A stretch of 64,000 nucleotides of DNA from Flavihumibacter profundi (GCF_020076305.1 NZ_JAIQXE010000003.1:496001-560000); one strand, 5' to 3'. Shown: positions 9,263 through 18,997, counted from the stretch's first letter. Made by a program: numbers and translations. The notes: a model not told the origin generated them from the letters alone.

Positions 9263-10666
9263 TTATTTCCTCAGTTTTAACTGGACTACATTTTCAATAT
9301 GGTGTGTATGCGGGAACATATCCACCGGTTTAACCCTTGTAACAATATACCTGGCATCCAGCAAATTCAGGTCGCGGGCCTGGGTTGCCGGGTTGCAACT
9401 TACGTAAACAATCAGTGGCGCTTCCATTTCCAACAGTTTCTGCACCAGTTTTTCATGCATTCCAGCCCTTGGGGGATCGGTGATGATTACATCCGGCCTG
9501 CCATTGCTTGCAAAAAAAGCGTCATCACATATATCAATTACATCACCTGCAAAAAAATCAGCATGCTCAATCTGGTTCAAAGATGCATTTTCTTTAGCAT
9601 CGGCAATGGCTTCTGCCACCACTTCCACCCCAATCACTTTTGCCGCCTGCTTACTTACAAAGATGCCAATGCTACCGGTTCCGCAATACAGGTCATAAAC
9701 AATTTCCTTTCCCGTTAGTTCAGCAAATTCACGGGCTACCTGGTACAAATGCTCTCCCTGGCGGGTATTGGTTTGGAAAAATGACTTTGGGCCAATTTTA
9801 AACCGGAAATCTTCAAGTTTTTCCAGCGCATACCCTTTTCCGTAATAAGTTATTGGCTCCTGGTCATGCAGGCTGTCATTCCATTTCTGGTTGATGGTAT
9901 ACAACAAAGTGGTAATGGCCGGGATCTTCTGCAGCAAATGATCAAGCAGCGCTTTGCGTAAGGCTTTATCTTCCTTACCAAAACAGACATTCACCATAAC
10001 CTCCCCGGTAGTTAATACCCTTACAATTACAGTACGCAGGAATCCGACGTGTTCACGGATATCATAATAACTCAGTCCATTTACTGCGGCATACTCGCGG
10101 ATTGTATTCCTGACCAGGTTGGCCGGTTCATGCATCAGGTGGCAGGAATAAATATCAATTACTTTATCAAATATGCGGGGAACATGGAATCCTATGGCAT
10201 TCTCAGCCTGTATTTCCTGGTCTTTTTTGATTTCATCCGGCAAAAGGTATCGCCTGTTACTACAGGTGAACTCCAGTTTATTGCGATAATAACGTGTTTC
10301 AGTGCATCCAAGAATGGGTTCAATAGCCGGAAGGGCTACTTTGCCTATCCTTTTTAAATGCTGCTCCACCTCCTGCTGCTTGTATTGCAACTGCTTTTCA
10401 TAGGGCAACATTTGCCATTTACACCCTCCGCAAACGCCAAAATGCTCGCAAAACGGGTCTACCCTTTCGGCAGAATACTTGTGAATCAGTACCGCTTTGC
10501 CCTCTGCCCAGTCTTTTTTGTTTTTGGTAAGGCGCACATCCACAATATCACCCGGAATTGCCCCTTCAATAAAAATGACCTTCCCGTCTACCCTGCTCAG
10601 CGCTTTCCCTTCGGCCGCATAGTCTTCAACCAATAATTTCTCCAGCGTAATATTCTTTTTGCGCAT
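9263..10666 (-). CDS. rlmD: 23S rRNA (uracil-C5)-methyltransferase, RlmD/TrmA family
   Basis: SAM-dependent RNA uridine-C5 methyltransferase, 467 residues. It begins with a TRAM domain (EDYAAEGKALSRVDGKVIF), followed by iron-sulfur cysteines in CEHFGVCGGCKWQM. The methyltransferase domain has the SAM motif YDLYCGTGSIGIF, the motif IV loop ITDPPRAGMHEKL and the catalytic cysteine in YVSCNPATQARDL. RlmD acts on U1939 of E. coli 23S rRNA; Bacteroidota homologues are often annotated that way, but the exact target base here is inferred. It is the first gene of the minus-strand operon and has a well-matched promoter almost abutting the start codon. Confidence 0.92.
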   Translation of the reverse strand: MRKKNITLEKLLVEDYAAEGKALSRVDGKVIFIEGAIPGDIVDVRLTKNKKDWAEGKAVLIHKYSAERVDPFCEHFGVCGGCKWQMLPYEKQLQYKQQEVEQHLKRIGKVALPAIEPILGCTETRYYRNKLEFTCSNRRYLLPDEIKKDQEIQAENAIGFHVPRIFDKVIDIYSCHLMHEPANLVRNTIREYAAVNGLSYYDIREHVGFLRTVIVRVLTTGEVMVNVCFGKEDKALRKALLDHLLQKIPAITTLLYTINQKWNDSLHDQEPITYYGKGYALEKLEDFRFKIGPKSFFQTNTRQGEHLYQVAREFAELTGKEIVYDLYCGTGSIGIFVSKQAAKVIGVEVVAEAIADAKENASLNQIEHADFFAGDVIDICDDAFFASNGRPDVIITDPPRAGMHEKLVQKLLEMEAPLIVYVSCNPATQARDLNLLDARYIVTRVKPVDMFPHTHHIENVVQLKLRK

Positions 10667-10670
10667 GGGG

Positions 10671-10700
10671 CAAAAGTAAACACAATATTATTGCAGGCAA
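10671..10700 (-). promoter_or_regulatory. Bacteroidota-type promoter of rlmD
   Basis: On the minus strand TTG (10698-10700) is followed after exactly 19 bases by TACTTTTG (10671-10678), a full match to the TAnnTTTG -7 element with the expected spacing. Only four bases separate it from the rlmD ATG, so the transcript would start at or within a few bases of the start codon, making a leaderless or nearly leaderless mRNA likely. Confidence 0.65.
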
Positions 10701-10729
10701 TTCGTGAAATTAGCAACTCAATCGAAGCG

Positions 10730-12193
10730 ATGAAAAACCAGCTGATCGGTATTATGATTTTATTGAATGGATGGCTGATCAATCCTGTTATGGCACAGTC
10801 TTCCGGAAATAAAGGGTATCAACTGACTCTTTCTATTAATGCTTATCCAGCCCAGTATCTCTACCTGGGGTACCATTATGGCAAAATGAAGGCATTGGCC
10901 GATTCTGCTCTTGTTCAACCAGGGGGCAGGGCTGTTTTCAAAGGACCCGCCAAACTGCCGGGCGGCATATATTTTGTTGTTTCACCGAAAAAAGAAATCC
11001 TGTTTGAGTTGCTTCTCGACAAGGAACAAGTATTTTCAATGACCGTAGATTCAGCCAGGCTCAGCCAGGTTCAATTCATTGGTTCCACTGATAATACTGA
11101 TTTTCAGGCTTATACCCGTTTTATTCAAACCAGGGGAAATGCAATATCTGAATCGCAACAGTTGCTCTTAAATGCAAAAAGCAAGGCCGATTCTTCCCGC
11201 ATCCAGGAAAAATTACGTGACCTGAATACCGAAATATTGAATTACCGGTCCGATTTTATTAAAAAATCACCGGGCAGTTTCCTTAGCACCCTTTTCGCTG
11301 CACTTCAGGAACCACAGGTCCCACCAGCCGAAAAACACCCAAAAGGGGTGTATGACTCATCTTTTGCTTACCAGTATTTCAAAGCCCATTACTGGGATGG
11401 CATCAGCTTTACAGACAGCCGTTTGCTTCGGACACCCATTTTTGAAGGACGCCTCGACAAGTATTACCGTGACCTGGTATCTCCGGAACCTGATTCCATA
11501 AAAAAAGAAATTGATGGAATGCTGGCCAAGTCTAAGCCGGACAAGGATATGTACAAATACCTGCTGACCCATTTTGTGCAGCTTTATATCAATCCTCAGT
11601 ATATGGGCCAGGACGCAGTTTTTGTGCACCTTTTTGAAAAGTATATTAATGAAAAACCGGAAGTCGACTGGTTTACAGAGAAGTATAAAAAATATATGAC
11701 CGACCGGGCCTATTCACTCATGGCCAACCTGATTGGCAACCCGGCCTGGGATATGACCATGACCGACACAACAGGTAAAATCAGGCCACTTTATGAAGTT
11801 TCAGCCCCTTATGTTGTCCTTTGTTTCTGGGATCCTACCTGTAGTCACTGCAAAGAAATGGTACCTCACCTCGACTCTATGTACCAGCACAAATGGAAGC
11901 AACAGGGAATAAAAATCTATGGGGTTATGACCGATGGAGGAAAAGAAAACTGGCTAAGTTATATCCGTCAAAACAATCTGAAAGACTGGATACACGTTTA
12001 CCAGACAGAGGAACAGCGTGAAACGGAAAAGAATTCAGGCAAACCAGGGTACAGGCAATTATATGACGTATACCAGACACCGGTTTTATATCTTCTCGAT
12101 AACCAGAAAAGAATAATAGCCAAAAAATTGACATACCAGCAGATGGATGACCTGATTACAATAAAACAACAAAAAAACGCAGCCAACCGATAA
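10730..12193 (+). CDS. Periplasmic thioredoxin-fold (TlpA-like) protein with DUF5106-type region
   Basis: The ATG at 10730 gives 487 residues with a clean signal peptide (MKNQLIGIMILL to PVMAQS); the longer TTG frame from 10691 would bury it and is rejected. The N-terminal third resembles the DUF4369 beta domain (LTLSINAYPAQYLYLGYHYG). A helical middle region of DUF5106 type follows (FLSTLFAALQEPQ, TDSRLLRTPIFEGRLDKYY). The C-terminus is a thioredoxin/AhpC-TSA fold with active-site CSHC in CFWDPTCSHCKEMVP and the cis-proline region YQTPVLYLLD. It probably reduces or isomerises disulfides in the periplasm. It starts a plus-strand envelope operon with a PPIase gene 3 bases downstream. Confidence 0.9.
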   Translation: MKNQLIGIMILLNGWLINPVMAQSSGNKGYQLTLSINAYPAQYLYLGYHYGKMKALADSALVQPGGRAVFKGPAKLPGGIYFVVSPKKEILFELLLDKEQVFSMTVDSARLSQVQFIGSTDNTDFQAYTRFIQTRGNAISESQQLLLNAKSKADSSRIQEKLRDLNTEILNYRSDFIKKSPGSFLSTLFAALQEPQVPPAEKHPKGVYDSSFAYQYFKAHYWDGISFTDSRLLRTPIFEGRLDKYYRDLVSPEPDSIKKEIDGMLAKSKPDKDMYKYLLTHFVQLYINPQYMGQDAVFVHLFEKYINEKPEVDWFTEKYKKYMTDRAYSLMANLIGNPAWDMTMTDTTGKIRPLYEVSAPYVVLCFWDPTCSHCKEMVPHLDSMYQHKWKQQGIKIYGVMTDGGKENWLSYIRQNNLKDWIHVYQTEEQRETEKNSGKPGYRQLYDVYQTPVLYLLDNQKRIIAKKLTYQQMDDLITIKQQKNAANR

Positions 12194-12196
12194 TTT

Positions 12197-14128
12197 ATGA
12201 AGAAGCTTTTTTTTGTACCGGCCCTTTTATTACTGCTTGCTTCAACCACCATCAACGCACAAACGCTGTTTACTTACGGCCCCTATCCTGTTAGTAAAAC
12301 CGAATTCCTGAATGCTTTCAGAAAGAATAACAATAATACGACTCCGGGCCAGAAGGCTTACGCCGACTATCTTGAAATGTACATCCGTTACAAGTTAAAA
12401 GTACAGGCCGCCAGGGCAATGCGATTCGATACTATTCCGACCCAAAAAGCAGACCTGCAGGATTTTAGAAAGCAGGTTATCAATAATTACCTGGCAGATG
12501 ACAGCACTGTTAAATTCCTCGTAAGGGAAGCGATGGAGCATTGCACAAAAGACCTCCGCATATCACACATATATTTTCCTTTTGTAGGCAATGATAGTGC
12601 CGTTGCTAAAGAAAAAGCGATTCAGGCCATGTTGGAACTCAATAAAGGGGCTGCCTTCGAAACCGTTGCCCAGGCTTATTCTGCTGATACTTCAGTTAAA
12701 TATAACAAAGGTGATATTGGCTGGATCAGCGCTTTTGTACTGCCCTACCCGCTGGAAAAATTAGCCTACCAGACAAAAGTTAATACCAACAGCCAACCAT
12801 TTAAAACCAGCCACGCATACCATATTTTCAGAATAACCGCTGAACGCAAATCAGTAGGCATGTTACAAATTGCCCAAATACTGATCAGCCTTCCGGCAAC
12901 AGCCAATCGGCAGGAAACAGAGAAAGCGGGCAAACTTGCCGATTCCATTTATAAAGCATTACAAAATGGAGCCAACTTTGCCACCCTCGCATTGACCTAC
13001 AGTGATGATAATGCTTCCTATAAGAACCAGGGGGTAATACAGGCCTTTTATCCGGGAACTTATGACAAGGATTTTGAAGAACAGGCGGTTTCCCTGCAAA
13101 AAGACAATAACATTTCCCGCCCATTCAGAACAGCACAGGGAATCCATATCCTAAAAAAAATCGGTTCATTCCATTACTCCACCGACTTTAATAATGAAAC
13201 CGCATTTGCTGCAATGAAAACAAGGGTGCTGAGTGACCCGCGTGGCAAACTCGCCATGGATGCAGTGGTAGTGAAGGCGGAAAAATCTATTGGTTTTAAA
13301 AAAGGAACTGTTCCGCAATCTGCAATCGATGCTTTTACAACGGCAAAGTTACAAGGCAATGCTACAGGGAATACCCTTTTAAAACCCCAAACGGTTCTGG
13401 CTACTTATAAAGGCAAAACGATTGTGGTTAAAGACTATGAAAGTTACCTTTCAACGAATGCCAGCCAGCTCAATAATACCCAACCAGGCTTATCAGGTCA
13501 ACAGGTTTACCAACAGTTTCTGCAAAGCAAAATCCTTGAAGAATACCAGCAGAACCTGGAAAAATACAACCCGGATTTTGCCCGCCAGTTAAATGAATTC
13601 AAAGATGGTAACATGATTTTTGAAGCCATGCAGGTAAATATATGGGATAAAGCGGTAAATGATGAAGCCGGCCTTAAGCAGTATTTTAACCAGCATAAGG
13701 ACAAATACACATGGAAAGAAAGTGTACGTGCAATTATTTTCAATAGTTTGGATTCAGCGGCCGCTTCTGGCATTTATAATTCAATTAGAACAAATCCATC
13801 TGACTGGAAGCAATTAGCCGACAAGAGCAACGGAATTGTACAGGCAGACAGCGGCCGCTATGAATTGGACCAGTTACCGAAACATACAGATACAGCGCTA
13901 AAGCCAGGAACCATTACCAGTCCGCTTTTCAGGGCAGAAGACCTGCTTACTACCTTTATTTATATAATTGAATCATTGCCTGGAAATTCACCCAGGAGCT
14001 TCGAAGAAGCAAAAGGATTTGTGCTAAACGACTACCAGTTATTACTGGAAGAAGAATGGATTAAAGCCTTAAAAAAGAAATACCCTGTAAAAGTAAACCA
14101 ACAGGTTTTAAATAGCCTTAACAGGTAG
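12197..14128 (+). CDS. Periplasmic parvulin-type peptidylprolyl isomerase
   Basis: A 643-residue exported protein with a signal peptide ending near TTINAQ (residue 22). An N-terminal helical chaperone-like segment (FLNAFRKNNNN, YADYLEMYIRYKLKVQAA) resembles SurA/PpiD. Two rotamase domains follow: the first around residues 115-215 (LRISHIYFPF, KGDIGWIS, FKTSHAYHIFRI) and the second around 225-330 (LQIAQILISLP, NQGVIQAF, FRTAQGIHILKK). The C-terminal half is less conserved. The family helps outer-membrane proteins fold; the gene lies between a thioredoxin-fold gene and an OMP gene, which supports an envelope-biogenesis operon. Confidence 0.9.
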   Translation: MKKLFFVPALLLLLASTTINAQTLFTYGPYPVSKTEFLNAFRKNNNNTTPGQKAYADYLEMYIRYKLKVQAARAMRFDTIPTQKADLQDFRKQVINNYLADDSTVKFLVREAMEHCTKDLRISHIYFPFVGNDSAVAKEKAIQAMLELNKGAAFETVAQAYSADTSVKYNKGDIGWISAFVLPYPLEKLAYQTKVNTNSQPFKTSHAYHIFRITAERKSVGMLQIAQILISLPATANRQETEKAGKLADSIYKALQNGANFATLALTYSDDNASYKNQGVIQAFYPGTYDKDFEEQAVSLQKDNNISRPFRTAQGIHILKKIGSFHYSTDFNNETAFAAMKTRVLSDPRGKLAMDAVVVKAEKSIGFKKGTVPQSAIDAFTTAKLQGNATGNTLLKPQTVLATYKGKTIVVKDYESYLSTNASQLNNTQPGLSGQQVYQQFLQSKILEEYQQNLEKYNPDFARQLNEFKDGNMIFEAMQVNIWDKAVNDEAGLKQYFNQHKDKYTWKESVRAIIFNSLDSAAASGIYNSIRTNPSDWKQLADKSNGIVQADSGRYELDQLPKHTDTALKPGTITSPLFRAEDLLTTFIYIIESLPGNSPRSFEEAKGFVLNDYQLLLEEEWIKALKKKYPVKVNQQVLNSLNR

Positions 14129-14190
14129 TGGCATGATTTATGCGTATAGCCGTCTGCGTTAACTATTCCCTTAAATCGATTAAAATTCAC

Positions 14191-14874
14191 ATGAAAAAGT
14201 TTATGATTTTTTTGATGGCAACATCTGCCATCGCATTAAGCAGTAAATCACAGGATAGTAAATACTACCTGAAGGCCGGTATAAACATGGCCAATATTTC
14301 AACCACGCAGGATGCCAGTGCAAGCAGCCTCACAAGTTTTCATGCCGGTTTTATGGCAGACTTTCCTTTAAGCAAATTACTTTCAGTTCAACCCGGATTG
14401 TTATTTACGGGGAAAGGTTCAAAACTGGAAATAGGAAAACCCGATGATGCTACATATTTCAAGAACACAGTTAATCCTTATTATATTGAAATTCCGGTAA
14501 ACCTTATTGCAAATATCCCGCTTGTGGATGGTGAGTCTAAATTCTTTATAGGTGCAGGTCTGTATGGAGCAGCAGGTGTTGCAGGAAAATACAAAAACTC
14601 ATACAAAACACTTGCCGGAACAATCAATGCTGAAGACAAGATAAAATTCACAAGTGACGCACCAAGCACTAGTGAAGAAGTATTGGCTGGCCTTGGACGG
14701 ATGAACAGGTGGGATTATGGTATCAACGGTACTGCCGGATTTGCTTTTAAAAATCTGCTTATTTCCATAAACTACGGGCATGGATTGGCCAATCTGTATA
14801 CAGGCACAACCAACAGCTCAAGTGATAAGTACTATAACCGGGTATGGAGTCTGACCTTCGGTGTTAGTTTATAA
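14191..14874 (+). CDS. Outer-membrane beta-barrel protein (PorT-type)
   Basis: The ATG at 14191 gives 227 residues with a proper signal peptide (MKKFMIFLMATSAIALSSKSQ); the frame reaches back to 14140, but those 17 residues would precede the signal. The mature protein is a run of amphipathic strands (YYLKAGINMANIS, FHAGFMADFPL, LLSVQPGLLFTGKG, YYIEIPVNLIANI) ending in an aromatic/leucine strand (WSLTFGVSL), as in the PorT/OMP_b-brl_2 group. The specific cargo or role is unknown. It follows the PPIase gene by 62 bases. Confidence 0.85.
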   Translation: MKKFMIFLMATSAIALSSKSQDSKYYLKAGINMANISTTQDASASSLTSFHAGFMADFPLSKLLSVQPGLLFTGKGSKLEIGKPDDATYFKNTVNPYYIEIPVNLIANIPLVDGESKFFIGAGLYGAAGVAGKYKNSYKTLAGTINAEDKIKFTSDAPSTSEEVLAGLGRMNRWDYGINGTAGFAFKNLLISINYGHGLANLYTGTTNSSSDKYYNRVWSLTFGVSL

Positions 14875-14887
14875 TACTGCCTCTTTT

Positions 14888-15841
14888 TTAGACCAATTCC
14901 TTAACGACATTCCAGATAACTTTTGGTTTTCCCAAAGTATAATAATGCAGTACGGGTACGTGAGCTGCTTTCAGCTCACGGCTTTGCTGCAATAACCATT
15001 CAGTGCCTACCTGCTCAACTTCCGTATCGGATTTACATTTAGTAATCTCAATGGAAAGTTCAGTGGGTAGGTCCACATGGAATATACGAGGCAGCAGACT
15101 CATTTGCTTTTTGTTGGTGATAGGCTTTAAACCTGGAATTATCGGCACATTAATTCCTGCAGCCCGGCAGCTCGCAACAAATTCGAAATACTTCTGGTTA
15201 TCGAAGAACATTTGGGTCACAACATACTCAGCACCTGCGTCCACCTTGGCTTTCAGGTAAGCAACATCCGTGGCAATGTTGGGCGCCTCAAAATGCTTTT
15301 CAGGGTAACCGGCCACTCCAATACAAAATTTGGCATTGCCCGGATCTTTCACTTCCTCCTCCAGGTAAAGGCCATTATTCAAATCCATAACCTGCTTCAG
15401 CAAGTCGATCGCATAGCGGTTCCCCCCGGGTTCGGGCTCGAAAAAAGTTTCATTTTTCGCAGCATCCCCCCGCAAAACAAGCACATTATCTATACCCAGA
15501 AAGGCCAGGTCAATCAACGCGTTTTCGGTCTCTTCACGGGTAAACCCTCCACAGATCAGGTGGGGAACTGGATCAACTTTATAGTGCTGCATTATCGCTG
15601 CACAAATACCTACAGTGCCTGGTCTCTTACGAACTTCAATCTTAGCAAAAGAACCATCCGCCTGTTTTTTAAACATGGTTTCACTGCGGTGGTAGGTAAC
15701 ATTTATAAACGATGGTTTGAATTCCATCAGCGGATCAAGGTGATTATAGATAGCACTTATACCCTTCCCTTTCAGGGGTGGAAGTATTTCAAAAGAGATT
15801 AAAGTATCCTTCGCCTCCTTAATATGATCAATTACCTTCAT
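14888..15841 (-). CDS. metF: Methylenetetrahydrofolate reductase
   Basis: Cytosolic flavoprotein of 317 residues reducing 5,10-methylene-THF to 5-methyl-THF for methionine synthesis. It is a TIM barrel with FEILPPLKG at the start, [21 protein letters not shown], the LRGDAAK phosphate/FAD loop, [28 protein letters not shown] and [10 protein letters not shown]. Size and motifs match bacterial MetF. It converges on the OMP gene and is divergent from lptB, with an exact promoter 31-60 bases upstream. The leader would be only about 25 bases, leaving no room for a SAM riboswitch. Confidence 0.96.
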   Translation of the reverse strand: MKVIDHIKEAKDTLISFEILPPLKGKGISAIYNHLDPLMEFKPSFINVTYHRSETMFKKQADGSFAKIEVRKRPGTVGICAAIMQHYKVDPVPHLICGGFTREETENALIDLAFLGIDNVLVLRGDAAKNETFFEPEPGGNRYAIDLLKQVMDLNNGLYLEEEVKDPGNAKFCIGVAGYPEKHFEAPNIATDVAYLKAKVDAGAEYVVTQMFFDNQKYFEFVASCRAAGINVPIIPGLKPITNKKQMSLLPRIFHVDLPTELSIEITKCKSDTEVEQVGTEWLLQQSRELKAAHVPVLHYYTLGKPKVIWNVVKELV

Positions 15842-15871
15842 TTGTTTGCTTGCGGATGAATAAACTATCTA

Positions 15872-15901
15872 CAAACTTAGCATGCAGTTATGAATTAACA
15901 A
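15872..15901 (-). promoter_or_regulatory. Bacteroidota-type promoter of metF
   Basis: On the minus strand TTG (15899-15901), a 19-base spacer and TAAGTTTG (15872-15879) match the consensus exactly. Transcription would start about 25 bases before the metF ATG. Its -33 region lies directly beside the proposed lptB -7 box on the other strand. Confidence 0.65.
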
Positions 15902-15903
15902 GG

Positions 15904-15911
15904 TATTTTTG
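15904..15911 (+). promoter_or_regulatory. Candidate -7 box of lptB
   Basis: TATTTTTG matches TAnnTTTG. The best -33 candidate, at 15882-15884, reads ATG rather than TTG, so only half of the promoter is well matched. If used, the transcript starts near 15917, downstream of the ATG at 15856, which supports a TTG (15928) or GTG (15937) start for lptB. Confidence 0.4.
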
Positions 15912-15927
15912 CCAAAAGCCGCCCACA

Positions 15928-16713
15928 TTGAATTTAGTGATCCAAACCAATGAGCTTGTTAAAAGCTACCACAACAGGACTGTTGTAAATCATGTGTCTG
16001 TTAACGTAAAGCAGGGGGAAATTGTCGGCCTCCTTGGACCTAACGGTGCCGGTAAAACCACTACCTTCTATATGGTAGTTGGACTTATTAAACCCGATGA
16101 AGGACAAGTTTTCCTGAATGACCAGAACATTACAAGTCTGCCAATGTACAAAAGGGCGCAACTGGGAATCGGGTACCTGCCGCAGGAAGCCTCGGTTTTC
16201 AGAAGCCTCACCGTCGAAGACAATATCCGCTCTGTACTTGAAATGACCAGGCTTACCCGCCAGGAACAAAAGACAAAACTGGAAGAACTTCTCGATGAAT
16301 TCAGGTTGCACCATGTTCGTAAAAATAATGGCGACAGCCTTAGCGGTGGCGAAAGAAGGCGCACGGAAATTGCACGGGCCCTGGCAGTTGACCCCAAATT
16401 TATCTTGCTGGATGAGCCTTTTGCAGGCGTAGACCCAATAGCAGTGGAAGATATCCAAACCGTAGTGGCACGCCTCAAATACAAGAATATCGGTATACTG
16501 ATAACCGACCATAATGTGAATGAAACCCTCTCTATATGCGATCGTGCTTACCTGTTAATTGAGGGAAAAATCTTCAAACATGGCACGGCTGAAGAGCTGG
16601 CAGATGACGAACATGTTCGCAAACTATACCTTGGCCGGAATTTTGAGCTGAAACGAAAAGACTATCTCCACGAAGAAGTAATGAAGGGAATGGGTGATTT
16701 CCCCAAGATGTAA
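15928..16713 (+). CDS. lptB: LPS export ABC transporter ATP-binding protein LptB
   Basis: Cytosolic ATPase powering lipopolysaccharide extraction through LptFG. Walker A is GPNGAGKTT, the Q-loop is [18 protein letters not shown], the ABC signature is [15 protein letters not shown], Walker B is [13 protein letters not shown] and the switch histidine is in LITDHNV. The tail ARKLYLG-like segment ([14 protein letters not shown]) is typical of LptB. The frame is open upstream to an ATG at 15856, but those residues match nothing in the family and the candidate promoter lies inside them; TTG 15928 or GTG 15937 restores the usual length of about 260 residues. lptC lies elsewhere in the window (59394-60041). 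Confidence 0.93.
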   Translation: MNLVIQTNELVKSYHNRTVVNHVSVNVKQGEIVGLLGPNGAGKTTTFYMVVGLIKPDEGQVFLNDQNITSLPMYKRAQLGIGYLPQEASVFRSLTVEDNIRSVLEMTRLTRQEQKTKLEELLDEFRLHHVRKNNGDSLSGGERRRTEIARALAVDPKFILLDEPFAGVDPIAVEDIQTVVARLKYKNIGILITDHNVNETLSICDRAYLLIEGKIFKHGTAEELADDEHVRKLYLGRNFELKRKDYLHEEVMKGMGDFPKM

Positions 16714-16742
16714 CGGTATTTTCAGTATTTTGCTACTGCTGT

Positions 16743-18260
16743 ATGAAATTATTCTCGCCTGCCATATCAAGATTGGCCCGGCTAAGGCTTTGGCAAATCG
16801 ACGAGTGGGTCAACAATCCTGTTGCTGCCCAACGAGAGGTATTGCAGGAACTGGTCACTTCAGCACAATACACCCAATTCGGAAGACAGTTTGGTTTTAA
16901 CCAGCTGTTTAACGTACGCACTTTTAAACAAACCGTTCCTGTTCACGAATACGAAGACCTCAAACCCTATATTGAAAGAATGATGCAGGGCGAGGATAAC
17001 GTACTTTGGAATACACCTATAAAATGGTTTGCCAAAAGCAGTGGCACCACCAGCGATAAAAGCAAGTTTATACCGGTTAGTGAAGAAAGCCTTGAACAAA
17101 ATCACTATCAGGGCGCAAAAGATGTCTTAACCCTTTACTATCGTTTCAATCCCGATTCTGAACTTTTAACCGGCAAAGGATTGGTTATTGGAGGTAGTCA
17201 TCAAATCAGCCAGACTACTGAGGATATAAGTTATGGCGACCTTAGTGCTGTTTTACTGCAAAACTCACCGTTCTGGGGTCATTGGATAAGGACCCCGGAA
17301 TTATCGATTGCACTGATGGACGAATGGGAGCAAAAAATTGAACAACTTGCCCTGTCAACGATTCCCGAAAATGTAACCTCCATTTCAGGTGTCCCTACCT
17401 GGAACCTGGTCCTGCTAAAACATATCCTGGCCATCACCGGAAAGTCAACGATCGCAGAAATCTGGCCGCAACTCGAATTATACATTCATGGGGGCGTTTC
17501 ATTTGTCCCCTATCGCGAACAGTTTCAGCGTCTAATTGGCAAAGACATCCATTACCTCGAAATGTACAATGCCAGTGAAGGTTTTTTCGCAGCACAGGAC
17601 AGTCCCGGTGAAGATGGCATGTTGCTTTTCACCCGCCATGGTATTTTTTTTGAATTCATGCCAGTCGAAGAATACGGTAAAAAATTTCCGAATACGGTTG
17701 GTCTCAACAAAGTTCAAACCGGAAAGAATTATGCCCCTGTTATTAGTACAACCGGTGGGCTATGGCGGTATATAATTGGTGATACTATCCAGTTCACTTC
17801 ACTAAAACCTTACCGGATAAAGGTTAGCGGAAGGCTGAAGCATTTTATTAATGCATTTGGCGAGGAACTGATTGTTGACAATAGCGATAAAGCAATTGCC
17901 ATTGCCTGTGAAAAAACCGGAGCCTCGGTTAATGATTATACTGCAGCGCCTATCTACTTTTCCGAGCATGGAAACGGCGCTCATGAATGGTTGATTGAAT
18001 TTGAAAATAAGCCCGTTGATTTAGCGCTGTTCGCATATGAGTTAGACTCCGCCTTAAAAAACATCAACAGCGATTATGAAGCAAAACGCCATAAAGACAT
18101 CGCCCTTAGAATGCCACAGTTGCATGCTGTAAGGAAAGGCCTGTTCAACGAATGGCTAAGCGGAAAGGGAAAACTTGGAGGACAACATAAAGTGCCCCGC
18201 TTAAGTAATGACCGCAAAATCCTTGAATCAATTCAGATGTTGCTCTATAATCAACACTAG
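16743..18260 (+). CDS. GH3 auxin-responsive-promoter family protein (acyl-adenylating enzyme)
   Basis: A 505-residue member of the GH3 branch of the adenylate-forming superfamily. Plant members conjugate amino acids to hormones; the bacterial role is not established. Features seen are the start VNNPVAAQREVLQELV, the phosphate-binding loop WFAKSSGTTSDKSKFIPV, SGVPTW, the LYIHGGVSFVPY segment, the adenine-site MYNASEGFFAAQD, VISTTGGLWRYIIGDT and the GRLKHFINAFGEEL hinge. It begins 29 bases after lptB and overlaps the stop of the convergent FemAB-like gene by 4 bases. Such proteins are common in Bacteroidota. Confidence 0.9.
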   Translation: MKLFSPAISRLARLRLWQIDEWVNNPVAAQREVLQELVTSAQYTQFGRQFGFNQLFNVRTFKQTVPVHEYEDLKPYIERMMQGEDNVLWNTPIKWFAKSSGTTSDKSKFIPVSEESLEQNHYQGAKDVLTLYYRFNPDSELLTGKGLVIGGSHQISQTTEDISYGDLSAVLLQNSPFWGHWIRTPELSIALMDEWEQKIEQLALSTIPENVTSISGVPTWNLVLLKHILAITGKSTIAEIWPQLELYIHGGVSFVPYREQFQRLIGKDIHYLEMYNASEGFFAAQDSPGEDGMLLFTRHGIFFEFMPVEEYGKKFPNTVGLNKVQTGKNYAPVISTTGGLWRYIIGDTIQFTSLKPYRIKVSGRLKHFINAFGEELIVDNSDKAIAIACEKTGASVNDYTAAPIYFSEHGNGAHEWLIEFENKPVDLALFAYELDSALKNINSDYEAKRHKDIALRMPQLHAVRKGLFNEWLSGKGKLGGQHKVPRLSNDRKILESIQMLLYNQH

Positions 18261-18997
18261 TCTTTCTTATAGAACCCCAATAAAACATATATCTTCCTTA
18301 ACAGGTAATAAGGTATGGAAAAATAATTCGCTGTAGTTTTCTTTTCAGCGCCAAAATCCAGCTTAAACTTTAAAAGGCTCTCAATCACTTTATCACTGTG
18401 CGTTTCATGGTACCCACCAAAATCAAAGGACAAAATACCCTGGTCTTTGAAAGCCAACATATCATAATAAAAAAGGTATTTATTAGCCCTCCCAATTTTG
18501 TTACTGTCAAACCGCTCATCAAAGCGCATTGAAGCAGAGTGCATTAGTCGCACAATTTTCTGACCCTGGTCCACTAAATAGGTATGGGTTGCAAGTAACT
18601 GGCCATCTAACTCTGCATAACTTATTTTGAAGCTGGGGCCATAAGATTTGACCCTTTCAATCGTTTCCTTTGGAATTCCTTTAGCCGGAGCAAACTCATT
18701 GAAGAAATTCACAAATTTGGAACTGTCCTGGTCAAAATAGCATTTAACACCTTCTTTCTCAGAATTCCTGACCAGCCTGTTGAATGTTCTTGAAAAATCT
18801 TCCAGTATCTGTTCCTTAGACTTTGAAAGATCCAGTGCAACAGTATAATTCGGGACTTTAACAAGAAATGGATTTTTTAAGTCCGTCCTAATATGGTTAA
18901 AGGCATTTAATCCGAATATGGACCAAAATCCCGGGTAATACGAAAACCAATACTCATGCACATTCAGAAAAAAAAATTTCCTGGAAATCTTGATCAT
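18257..18997 (-). CDS. FemAB/GNAT-like acyltransferase-fold protein
   Basis: A protein of 246 residues without a signal peptide. The pattern of a nonribosomal-peptidyl/GNAT fold is visible: an N-terminal segment with a helix rich in Arg/Lys (SRTFNRLVRNSEKEG), then SYAELDGQLLATHTYLVDQG and IVRLMHSASMRF beta strands, YLFYYDMLAFKDQGILSFDFGGY, and a C-terminal KFKLDFGAEKK, which recalls the KxxFG end of FemAB-type enzymes. No catalytic residue can be assigned. It may modify a cell-surface lipid or sugar amine. The gene converges on the GH3-family gene with a 4-base stop overlap. Confidence 0.6.
   Translation of the reverse strand: MIKISRKFFFLNVHEYWFSYYPGFWSIFGLNAFNHIRTDLKNPFLVKVPNYTVALDLSKSKEQILEDFSRTFNRLVRNSEKEGVKCYFDQDSSKFVNFFNEFAPAKGIPKETIERVKSYGPSFKISYAELDGQLLATHTYLVDQGQKIVRLMHSASMRFDERFDSNKIGRANKYLFYYDMLAFKDQGILSFDFGGYHETHSDKVIESLLKFKLDFGAEKKTTANYFSIPYYLLRKIYVLLGFYKKD

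Noticed and set aside
14140-14190. Upstream start for the PorT-type OMP
   Set aside because: It would put 17 charged and polar residues before a clear signal peptide starting at 14191.
15842-15865. SAM riboswitch upstream of metF
   Set aside because: The predicted leader is only about 25 bases, too short for any SAM riboswitch class.
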